Below, one piece after another: positions 1-4,822 of a stretch of DNA of 5,074 nucleotides. The translations under genes and the position numbers were made by a program. Origin of the DNA: Corynebacterium sp. (GTDB taxonomy: Bacteria > Actinomycetota > Actinomycetes > Mycobacteriales > Mycobacteriaceae); NCBI RefSeq assembly GCF_030530965.1, contig NZ_JAUMTY010000047.1, positions 13,442 through 18,515 on the forward strand, written 5' to 3'. The stretch's first letter is position 1; each line of letters begins with the position of its first letter. The notes under the pieces were generated by a model that ran no database searches, was not told the origin of the DNA, and saw only the letters and a program-made list of their open reading frames with translations.

Positions 1-56
1 CGGTAGTGCGGGGTACGGATTTTACCGAGCCGCTGCAACTTAATTTTGACAGCCAT
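1..56 (-). CDS. rpsP: 30S ribosomal protein S16, N-terminal fragment
   Basis: The minus strand from the ATG at 56-54 reads MAVKIKLQRLGKIRTPHYR, the conserved N-terminus of bacterial S16 (pattern MAVKIRLxRxGxKxxPxYR). Only 18 full codons are present; the gene runs off the left edge, so its integrity cannot be judged. S16 binds 16S rRNA early in 30S assembly. An A/G-rich ribosome-binding site (AGAAAG, 63-68) lies 6 nt before the ATG. The gene is co-directional with ffh but 273 bp downstream of it, with its own candidate promoter and a long foldable leader, so it is probably transcribed at least partly independently. In many bacteria rpsP is followed by rimM, trmD and rplS; whether that holds here is outside the window. 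Confidence 0.93.
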   Translation of the reverse strand, partial: MAVKIKLQRLGKIRTPHY

Positions 57-74
57 ATTCTTCTTTCTGTGGTC

Positions 75-114
75 ACCGGGCAGTGCAGACACTCCCTACC
101 AGGAGGGAGCCGGT
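75..114 (-). promoter_or_regulatory. rpsP leader, proximal folded element
   Basis: On the minus strand an outer stem ACCGG (110-114) with CCGGT (75-79) encloses a perfect 6-bp hairpin, CTCCCT-cctggt-AGGGAG (92-109), and a small GTG-tctg-CAC hairpin, so the piece can be drawn as a three-way junction. It ends 6 nt before the AGAAAG ribosome-binding site of rpsP. The base pairs are seen in the sequence; a regulatory role is inferred. There is no U-run, so it does not look like an intrinsic terminator. Confidence 0.4.
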
Positions 115-131
115 TCAGCCCTTGGATTTAA

Positions 132-180
132 CCTGCGCGTGACCACCGGTCGGCCGTGGCCGAGGACGGTGTTACGCAGG
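132..180 (-). promoter_or_regulatory. rpsP leader, central long hairpin
   Basis: The transcript would form three stacked helices: CCTGCG (175-180) with CGCAGG (132-137), CACCG (167-171) with CGGTG (144-148), and an apical CGGC-cacg-GCCG (151-162). Sixteen GC-rich pairs in register are unlikely to be chance in a 49-nt stretch, though GC-rich DNA forms hairpins easily. It could be part of an autogenous ribosomal-protein leader or just a stable 5'-UTR fold. I do not recognise it as a named RNA family. Confidence 0.45.
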
Positions 181-191
181 AAAGCTACGTA

Positions 192-237
192 TTGTCCCAT
201 CGGCACTACTCACGCGGGAGCACGCCGAAACAGACAA
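192..237 (-). promoter_or_regulatory. rpsP leader, 5'-proximal nested hairpin
   Basis: Nested helices on the minus strand: TTGTC (233-237) with GACAA (192-196), TCGGC (224-228) with GCCGA (200-204), and GCTC (218-221) with GAGT (208-211, one G-U pair). If transcription starts near 239, as the candidate -10 at 246-251 suggests, this hairpin would sit at the very 5' end of the rpsP mRNA. The pairing is seen; any function, such as mRNA stabilisation or protein binding, is inferred. Confidence 0.4.
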
Positions 238-245
238 CTTTCCGA

Positions 246-275
246 ATGCTAGCAGATCACACCCGAATTACCGAA
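246..275 (-). promoter_or_regulatory. candidate rpsP promoter
   Basis: On the minus strand TAGCAT (246-251) is preceded by TGC, giving an extended -10 (TGCTAGCAT), with a weak TTCGGT (270-275) 18 bp upstream as -35. It lies in the ffh-rpsP gap in the correct orientation. Predicted transcription start is about 239, giving an untranslated leader of about 183 nt. Corynebacterial housekeeping promoters typically have a conserved -10 and a weak -35, which fits. No experimental support is available from sequence alone. Confidence 0.45.
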
Positions 276-329
276 ACACCGCGCGCTGTGTGTCATGTAT
301 GGGTCACTCATCGGCATGACTTATCAGCA

Positions 330-1946
330 CTACTTCTTCCGTCGACCCTGAGAACCTTGCCCAAAGTCAAGGTTGTTGAGGTCGATATTTTCCATTCCCT
401 TAGGCAGGTTCTGCTGCCCCATCCCAGGCATACCGGGCATTCCGCCGCCCATACCCATCTGCTGCTGAAGCTGCTGCAGCTGATCCATGTTCGGCATCCC
501 GCCACCACGCTGCGCCGCGGCACGGTTCTTATTCTTGTTCTTGCCCTTCTTCCCCTTCTTGCCTTTACGGCCTTTCTTCTGCTTCTTTGTCGCGCTACCC
601 CCGCCCATGCCGAAACGGCTGGTCATCTTGCTCATCATCTTCTTCGCCTCGAAGAAGCGCTCAACCAGCTGGTTAACATCCTGAACGGTCACACCAGAAC
701 CGGCAGCAATACGGCGGCGTCGCGACGCATTCAGTATCTTCGGATCATTGCGCTCAGCGGGAGTCATACCGCGAATAATGGCCTGGATACGGTCGAGCTG
801 CTTTTCGTCGACCATGTCAGCCATTTTGGACATCTCGGAGCCGCCCGGAAGCATCTTCAAAATGGCGCCCATCGGTCCCATGCGACGCACCATCAGCATC
901 TGCTCAAGGAAGTCATCCAGGGTGAGTTCCCCAGAAAACATTTTCGACGCCGACCGCTCAGCTTCTTGCTGATTGATCTTCTGCTCAGCCTGCTCGATAA
1001 GCGTCAGGACATCGCCCATGCCCAGGATCCGGTTTGCCATCCGGTCCGGGTGGAAGACGTCGAAGTCGTCAAGCTTTTCACCAGTGGAGACGTAGAGAAT
1101 CGGCTTCCCCGTCACCTCACGGATGGAGAGGGCTGCACCGCCTCGAGCGTCGCCATCGAGCTTGGTGAGGACGACGCCGGTGAAGTCAACGCCTTCTCGG
1201 AACGCGTCGGCAGTATGAACCGCGTCCTGACCGATCATCGAGTCGATCACGAAGAGGACTTCGTCGGGGTTCGTGGCGTCACGAATATCTCGCGCTTGCT
1301 GCATGAGGACTTCATCAATACCAAGCCGGCCGGCGGTATCGATGATGACAACGTCGTGTTTCGTGCGCTGCGCTTCCTCAATACCCGCGGTCGCGACACC
1401 GACAGGGTCGCCGTGTGACTGACCCATTTCATGTTCGACGGTGTCCGTCCGGGTCCCCGGATCCGGCGCGAAAGTTGGCACGTCAGCACGTTGACCGACG
1501 ATTTCCAGCTGCTGAACAGCTCCCGGGCGCTGGAGGTCACAGGCCACCAACATGGGCGTGTGCCCTTGCTTCTTCAGGTGGTGAGCTAATTTCCCGGCCA
1601 GCGTGGTTTTACCAGCACCCTGCAGACCGGCGAGCATAATCACCGTCGGAGGATTTTTCGCTAACTGAAGGCGCCGGGTCTCGCCGCCCAAAATGCCGAT
1701 GAGCTCTTCATTAACGATCTTGACAACCTGTTGAGCAGGGTTAAGCGCCTCTGACACCTCAGCACCAGTAGCGCGTGCCTTGATGTTCTTAATGAAGGCG
1801 CGGACAACGGGAAGCGACACATCTGCTTCCAGTAAAGCTAAGCGGATCTCGCGCGCCGTGGCGTTAATATCTGATTCAGTCAGCCGGCCTTTACCGCGCA
1901 AACCTTTGAGCGCTCCGGTCAATCGGTCAGACAGTGACTCAAACAC
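330..1946 (-). CDS. ffh: signal recognition particle protein Ffh (SRP54 GTPase)
   Basis: A complete 538-residue Ffh, the GTPase of the signal recognition particle. It binds signal sequences of nascent membrane proteins, pairs with receptor FtsY and carries ribosomes to the SecYEG translocon. Layout: N-domain about 1-95; G-domain about 96-300 with P-loop GLQGAGKTT (107-115), DLQRPGA (137-143), DTAGR (203-207), TKLDGDARGG (261-270) and STGEK (287-291); M-domain about 318-445 with GPMGAILKMLPG (357-368) and the RNA-binding SRRRRIAAGSGVTVQDVNQL (408-427). A tail of roughly 95 residues follows, first Lys/Gly-rich (452-475), then Met/Gly/Gln-rich (484-512), ending in RRKK; this makes it longer than the roughly 450 residues of E. 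coli Ffh. The start is GTG at 1946, fixed by AGGGGAG (1952-1958) 5 nt upstream and by the conserved MFESLSDRL opening. All key residues are present. It is the same strand as its neighbours but probably has its own promoter. Confidence 0.98.
   Translation of the reverse strand: MFESLSDRLTGALKGLRGKGRLTESDINATAREIRLALLEADVSLPVVRAFIKNIKARATGAEVSEALNPAQQVVKIVNEELIGILGGETRRLQLAKNPPTVIMLAGLQGAGKTTLAGKLAHHLKKQGHTPMLVACDLQRPGAVQQLEIVGQRADVPTFAPDPGTRTDTVEHEMGQSHGDPVGVATAGIEEAQRTKHDVVIIDTAGRLGIDEVLMQQARDIRDATNPDEVLFVIDSMIGQDAVHTADAFREGVDFTGVVLTKLDGDARGGAALSIREVTGKPILYVSTGEKLDDFDVFHPDRMANRILGMGDVLTLIEQAEQKINQQEAERSASKMFSGELTLDDFLEQMLMVRRMGPMGAILKMLPGGSEMSKMADMVDEKQLDRIQAIIRGMTPAERNDPKILNASRRRRIAAGSGVTVQDVNQLVERFFEAKKMMSKMTSRFGMGGGSATKKQKKGRKGKKGKKGKNKNKNRAAAQRGGGMPNMDQLQQLQQQMGMGGGMPGMPGMGQQNLPKGMENIDLNNLDFGQGSQGRRKK
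411..593 (-). repeat. low-complexity coding region of the Ffh tail
   Basis: On the coding strand 522-593 is almost pure purine (AAG/GGC/AAC codons for a Lys-Gly then Lys-Asn run), and 411-497 is made of ATG, GGC/GGT, CAG and CCG triplets giving Met-Gly-Pro and Leu-Gln-Gln repeats. It is in frame with ffh and is part of that gene. Such tails on Ffh vary among actinobacteria and may extend the Met-rich signal-binding or RNA-contacting surface; that role is inference. Length variation by slippage is possible. Confidence 0.7.
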
Positions 1947-1951
1947 AGATT

Positions 1952-1958
1952 CTCCCCT
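1952..1958 (-). promoter_or_regulatory. ffh ribosome-binding site
   Basis: AGGGGAG on the minus strand lies 5 nt before the GTG at 1946. It decides the ffh start: the next in-frame starts downstream would cut into the conserved N-domain. Confidence 0.75.
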
Positions 1959-1984
1959 GTTGGGTTGTCGGCATGAACTCCCCT

Positions 1985-1990
1985 AGCATA
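1985..1990 (-). promoter_or_regulatory. candidate ffh promoter -10 (TATGCT)
   Basis: TATGCT on the minus strand would place transcription start near 1978, about 32 nt before the ffh GTG. No convincing -35 is visible 16-18 bp upstream. Directly upstream lies an inverted repeat (1991-2005). Support is limited to position, orientation and a fair -10 match. Confidence 0.35.
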
Positions 1991-2005
1991 CAAGCTCGAG
2001 GCTTG
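1991..2005. repeat. short inverted repeat CAAGC-tcgag-GCTTG
   Basis: A perfect 5-bp inverted repeat with a 5-bp centre directly abuts the candidate ffh -10 element. It could be a protein-binding site near the promoter, or a minor hairpin at the end of the upstream acyltransferase transcript. It is short enough to be chance. Confidence 0.3.
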
Positions 2006-2050
2006 CAGTACTGAGCCCACTCGTATCGGACGGGTACTACCTACGCACTC

Positions 2051-2069
2051 GGGCCTATGAACTAGGCCC
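2051..2069 (-). terminator. hairpin on the acyltransferase stop codon
   Basis: A perfect 7-bp GC-rich stem, GGGCCTA (2051-2057) and TAGGCCC (2063-2069), with a 5-nt loop. Its outer base pair falls in the TAG stop codon (2069-2071). It is well placed to end the acyltransferase transcript before ffh, but on the minus strand no U-run follows. The T-rich tail (TATTTCTTGTTTT, 2070-2082) is on the plus-strand side, as in an intrinsic terminator stopping antisense transcription. It may act in both directions. Confidence 0.5.
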
Positions 2070-4525
2070 TATTTCTTGTTTTGCGCAAGGGTGGAAAATG
2101 CCTGTTTAATGCAATCCACAAAAATAGGCATTGCCCCATAGTCCGGGTGAATACCGTCAGATTGCAGGTCACCGGTGTGCTTTGCTGCCACATCGGACCA
2201 GTCCGCGACAGTCACGTTCGGATATTTCGCCGCTATCTTTTGGTACTCATCCGTCACTTGCGGCTCCCAGCCAGCACCATACGTGTTGACCAGAACCACG
2301 GTCCGCCCACGCTGAATCTCGTCGATTTCCTGCTCAACAGCCTGGGGATCGCGAACACCCCAGTTTGTTCCCAGCGCAATAACGACGGCACGGCGGATCT
2401 TCCCCTGGCGCTCCATGTCTTGCATGATCGGAATAGCTTGCTCCCACGCACGCTCCGACTGCGCAACGATATCCACGCCGGGATAGTCCTTGACAATCTC
2501 CGGGGCCGTCGTGACCAGCATGGAATCACCGAACATCGTCGTGTCCTTACCCTCCGGCGGGGTGTAGTCCACTGTGTCCGAGCGGTCTGTTCCCTGCCCG
2601 CCCGTCGCGCCAGCACCATCTCCCGCGGAGGAACCGTCGCCAGTATTGACGAGGTGTTCGTTTTCGGTGATTTTTTGTTCGACGAGTGTTTTGTCCGGCG
2701 CAGTCGAGGCCACAGATACTGTGCATGCCGCGAGCGCGACGGGAACAATCAGGGTTGCCACAGCGGCCGGTGTTAAGCGAACACGACGCGATGTGCGGGA
2801 GTTCCTACGTGCCGACGTCCGACGACCGTCACCGTGAGTATCCGGATGCTTAACGAAGAGCCCGCAAAACGCTGCCCACGCGCCACGGAAGCCTAAGCGC
2901 CTGATCGGAGTTTCCAGATAGCGCAGGGAAATCTCACACACAATGAACGTGACGACGACGGCACCCAACCGCACAGCCCACGATGCTGCACTGTTGTCCG
3001 GTGTCGGGATGACGATTTGCGCGAGGATGATCAGCGGCCAGTGCCAGAGATAGACCGCGTAGGACCGATCGCCGAGCCACGACGCGGGGCCAGATGACAT
3101 CAGCTGGACTAAGCCGCCACGTTTGACCAGGAAGCTGGCGATCATGATCGCGGTCAGGACGTTCGCCACGGCAATGCCGCCGTGGAACGCCTCGGCTGAG
3201 CCGTCGCCAATGATGATCATGAGAACGATTAATCCGGCGCAGGAGAGCCAGCCGAGGATCGGCCCCACCGCAGACCAGAACCGTGTTGTGATGAAACCTC
3301 CGTCGGCGCGCGATGCCTCGAAGGCTAGGGCGGCACCGATCATGAGCCCGAAGAGGTGTGTGTCCGTTCCGTAGTACACGCGTGTCGACGAATCCGGGCT
3401 GAAGAGAACTGCCATGCCAACGGCGGATGCGGCGGCGACGATGAGCAGGGAGAATGAGACCCGGCGTCGGGCGAAGTGGTGTCGAGCTATCCAGACGAAT
3501 ACCCAGGGCCACAACAGGTAGAACTGCTCTTCCACCGCCAGCGACCAGAAATTCATGAACAGCTGTGGGACGTTGCGGGTGAAGTAGGACGACCCGGCGG
3601 CAATCTCGACCCAGTTGTAGGAGAAGGTCAAGACCCCGACTATCTGCGGAGCAATGCGTACCAACAGGTCCTGGGCTTGTTCGGCCCAGCGCGTGCACAG
3701 CCAGGTCAGCGGGACGACGATGATGATGAGGCTGACCAGCGCCGGGATGAGCCTGCGTGCACGTCGAATCCAGAAATTCGCCAAGTTCGAGTGACCCGTC
3801 TTGTGGCGTTCGCGGATTAAGAGCGTCGTGATCAAGAACCCTGAGACGACGAAGAAGACGTCGACGCCCATGAATCCGCCGGGCAGCAGATCGGGATCGA
3901 GGTGGAAGAGGAGGACCGACAGAATTGCGATAGCGCGGAGGCCATCCAGCCCCAAGATCCGGCCACCAGGAAGTGTGGGCGAGACTCGAGTGGGCTGAGC
4001 TTTCGTGCGACGCCGGGTGCCCTGGTGTGAGCGTGGTGCGCGCGTGGGTTGCGGCGCGTGTGAGGACCGCTGAGCTTGTGACGCTGAACGGGCACGATGG
4101 CCGGCCGAGGTGGAAGCCCTGTCTACTCGGTTGTAGTGAGTTTCCCGGGTAGCGCCGGCATCGCGATCTGACGATGATTCGCGGGTGAGGAAATCTGCTT
4201 CGGGGCGACGTCGGCGGGCCTCTGCCAGCGCTTCTGCCCGTATGGAATAAAAGTTGTCGCTAGGTAAGCGGCGCCCGTTGCGGTCTAAGCGTCCCCGCGT
4301 GTATCGCTGCGGGTACTCTGTCCCCCGGTTCTGACGGGGATATGACTGACGGGGCTGCGCAGTGTGAGGAGGTCGTGCTTGTTGCTCACGAGAGTGACGA
4401 CTGTGGGTCGTCGACGCGCTCTCCGGGGCCTGGTTGGTACGGCGATCATGACGACCATCGGAGGGCGACCATGTGACACGGGCCTCGCGCCCCGGCTGTC
4501 GGCTATCACGACGGTGGTGTGCCAC
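2069..4525 (-). CDS. OatA-like membrane O-acyltransferase (AT3 domain fused to SGNH domain)
   Basis: An 818-residue integral membrane protein predicted to O-acylate (usually O-acetylate) an envelope glycan outside the cell. Residues 1-185 are a basic, Arg/Ser/Gln-rich, probably disordered cytoplasmic extension. The acyltransferase-3 domain (about 188-545) has about ten membrane segments and the family motifs LDGLRAIA with H208, GGFMGVDVFFVVSGFL (216-231), FWSLAVEEQFYLLWP (326-340), YGTDTHLFGLMIGAALA (385-401), SYAVYLWHWPL (488-498) and RYLETPIRR (535-543). An Arg-rich stretch and one more hydrophobic segment (584-601) lead to a Gly/Ser/Asp linker and a C-terminal SGNH domain (about 660-805): GDS with nucleophile S668, GTN (719-721) for the oxyanion hole, and DGIHP with D790/H793. 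This order matches peptidoglycan acetyltransferase OatA, but the substrate could be another cell-wall glycan, so no symbol is given. A start at GTG 4555 is possible; GTG 4525 is preferred because AAAGGTGG lies 5 nt before it. Confidence 0.92.
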   Translation of the reverse strand: MAHHRRDSRQPGREARVTWSPSDGRHDRRTNQAPESASTTHSRHSREQQARPPHTAQPRQSYPRQNRGTEYPQRYTRGRLDRNGRRLPSDNFYSIRAEALAEARRRRPEADFLTRESSSDRDAGATRETHYNRVDRASTSAGHRARSASQAQRSSHAPQPTRAPRSHQGTRRRTKAQPTRVSPTLPGGRILGLDGLRAIAILSVLLFHLDPDLLPGGFMGVDVFFVVSGFLITTLLIRERHKTGHSNLANFWIRRARRLIPALVSLIIIVVPLTWLCTRWAEQAQDLLVRIAPQIVGVLTFSYNWVEIAAGSSYFTRNVPQLFMNFWSLAVEEQFYLLWPWVFVWIARHHFARRRVSFSLLIVAAASAVGMAVLFSPDSSTRVYYGTDTHLFGLMIGAALAFEASRADGGFITTRFWSAVGPILGWLSCAGLIVLMIIIGDGSAEAFHGGIAVANVLTAIMIASFLVKRGGLVQLMSSGPASWLGDRSYAVYLWHWPLIILAQIVIPTPDNSAASWAVRLGAVVVTFIVCEISLRYLETPIRRLGFRGAWAAFCGLFVKHPDTHGDGRRTSARRNSRTSRRVRLTPAAVATLIVPVALAACTVSVASTAPDKTLVEQKITENEHLVNTGDGSSAGDGAGATGGQGTDRSDTVDYTPPEGKDTTMFGDSMLVTTAPEIVKDYPGVDIVAQSERAWEQAIPIMQDMERQGKIRRAVVIALGTNWGVRDPQAVEQEIDEIQRGRTVVLVNTYGAGWEPQVTDEYQKIAAKYPNVTVADWSDVAAKHTGDLQSDGIHPDYGAMPIFVDCIKQAFSTLAQNKK

Positions 4526-4530
4526 AAAAA

Positions 4531-4538
4531 CCACCTTT
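4531..4538 (-). promoter_or_regulatory. ribosome-binding site that sets the acyltransferase start
   Basis: AAAGGTGG on the minus strand is one base from a full anti-Shine-Dalgarno match and lies 5 nt before the GTG at 4525. The longer option (GTG at 4555) has only weak purine content upstream and would put this site inside the coding region. The ten extra residues carry no recognisable conserved feature. Confidence 0.65.
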
Positions 4539-4557
4539 CTGGAAAATCTCCACACAA

Positions 4558-4563
4558 AGCATA
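4558..4563 (-). promoter_or_regulatory. candidate acyltransferase promoter P2, -10 (TATGCT)
   Basis: TATGCT on the minus strand would start transcription near 4550, about 25 nt before the preferred GTG at 4525 and inside the longer alternative frame. If used, it would rule out GTG 4555 as the start. No good -35 is seen at standard spacing. The same hexamer is the candidate -10 of ffh. Confidence 0.3.
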
Positions 4564-4635
4564 GCGGAAATAAAACTTTACTGGAGAAATGCTGAAAAAG
4601 CGTGACAACTATCGCGTGTCCATCACTAAAACTAA

Positions 4636-4659
4636 TTATTTTAGGTAAATAACGTACCT
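4636..4659. repeat. overlapping inverted repeats, possible operator
   Basis: TTATTT-taggt-AAATAA (4636-4652) and AGGTA-aataacg-TACCT (4643-4659) share bases and overlap candidate promoter P1. The second resembles the TTAGGT/ACCTAA half-sites of the DtxR iron box, but the halves are 2 bp too far apart. This is a possible regulator site of unknown owner; chance in AT-rich DNA is a real alternative. Confidence 0.35.
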
Positions 4660-4668
4660 GACTAGCAA
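4638..4668 (-). promoter_or_regulatory. candidate acyltransferase promoter P1
   Basis: In an AT-rich pocket, TTGCTA (4663-4668) and TAAAAT (4638-4643) sit 19 bp apart on the minus strand, giving a start near 4631 and a leader of about 105 nt. The spacer is slightly long. Two overlapping inverted repeats (4636-4659) cover the -10 and spacer, as an operator would. Confidence 0.35.
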
Positions 4669-4799
4669 TGGCGATGACACAAGAATCGGAACAATCCCGC
4701 GATCGGACGGCGGCACAGACCCAGCTGCACGGTGCTTACTGATAACGGTGCTCTACCGGGCCCATCGATAACGCTTTTTACCGTCGCAGGCAACCACTA

Positions 4800-4812
4800 C
4801 CCGGCCCCCGGG
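4800..4812 (-). terminator. possible glnD terminator hairpin
   Basis: CCCGG-ggg-CCGGG on the minus strand, a 5-bp all-GC stem with a 3-nt loop, begins 10 nt after the glnD stop codon. It lacks a U-run, so it would be a non-canonical terminator at best. Position is the main support. Confidence 0.3.
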
Positions 4813-4822
4813 CTCCGATGCT

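Larger units (their letters stand above)
4526..4822. other. intergenic region between glnD and the acyltransferase
   Basis: About 297 bp without a convincing gene. The half near the acyltransferase (4541-4660) is AT-rich and holds the candidate promoters and inverted repeats. The half near glnD is GC-rich with a short hairpin (4800-4812) and small direct repeats: ACGGTGCT at 4729-4736 and 4745-4752, GATAACG at 4741-4747 and 4767-4773. The gap suggests the acyltransferase is a separate unit from the glnD transcript. No transposon ends or target-site duplications are evident. Confidence 0.6.

Noticed and set aside
292..320. Inverted repeat GTCATG...CATGAC just after the ffh stop, as an ffh terminator
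   Set aside because: The loop is 17 nt, the stem is AT/GC mixed and only 6 bp, and no U-run follows, so support is too weak to list as a terminator.
156..1418. A 420-codon plus-strand open frame opposite ffh
   Set aside because: It lies antisense to a fully conserved Ffh, its translation shows no recognisable domain and is His/Arg/Leu-rich as expected from the complement of GC-rich codons, and no ribosome-binding site or promoter supports it.
2081..2776. A 231-codon plus-strand open frame opposite the SGNH domain
   Set aside because: The minus strand encodes a domain with intact catalytic motifs; the plus-strand translation is Arg/Cys-rich with no known motif.
2934..3698. A 254-codon minus-strand frame overlapping the acyltransferase in another frame
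   Set aside because: It overlaps the conserved AT3 membrane region, and its Arg/His-rich translation with no family motif marks it as an out-of-frame shadow.
2069..4525. Two separate genes (AT3 and SGNH lipoprotein) rather than one fusion
   Set aside because: The frame is continuous through the linker, with no in-frame ATG, GTG or TTG carrying a ribosome-binding site just upstream of the lipobox-like segment, and AT3-SGNH fusions are a known architecture.
4668..4742. A 24-codon plus-strand open frame (MAMTQESEQSRD...) in the glnD-acyltransferase gap
   Set aside because: There is no ribosome-binding site before its ATG and no recognisable feature; short frames like this are expected by chance.
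4764..4773. ATCGAT-containing sequence as an AmtR (nitrogen) box near glnD
   Set aside because: Only the central palindrome fits; the CTAT/ATAG half-sites are absent and the site lies downstream of glnD, not before a nitrogen gene.
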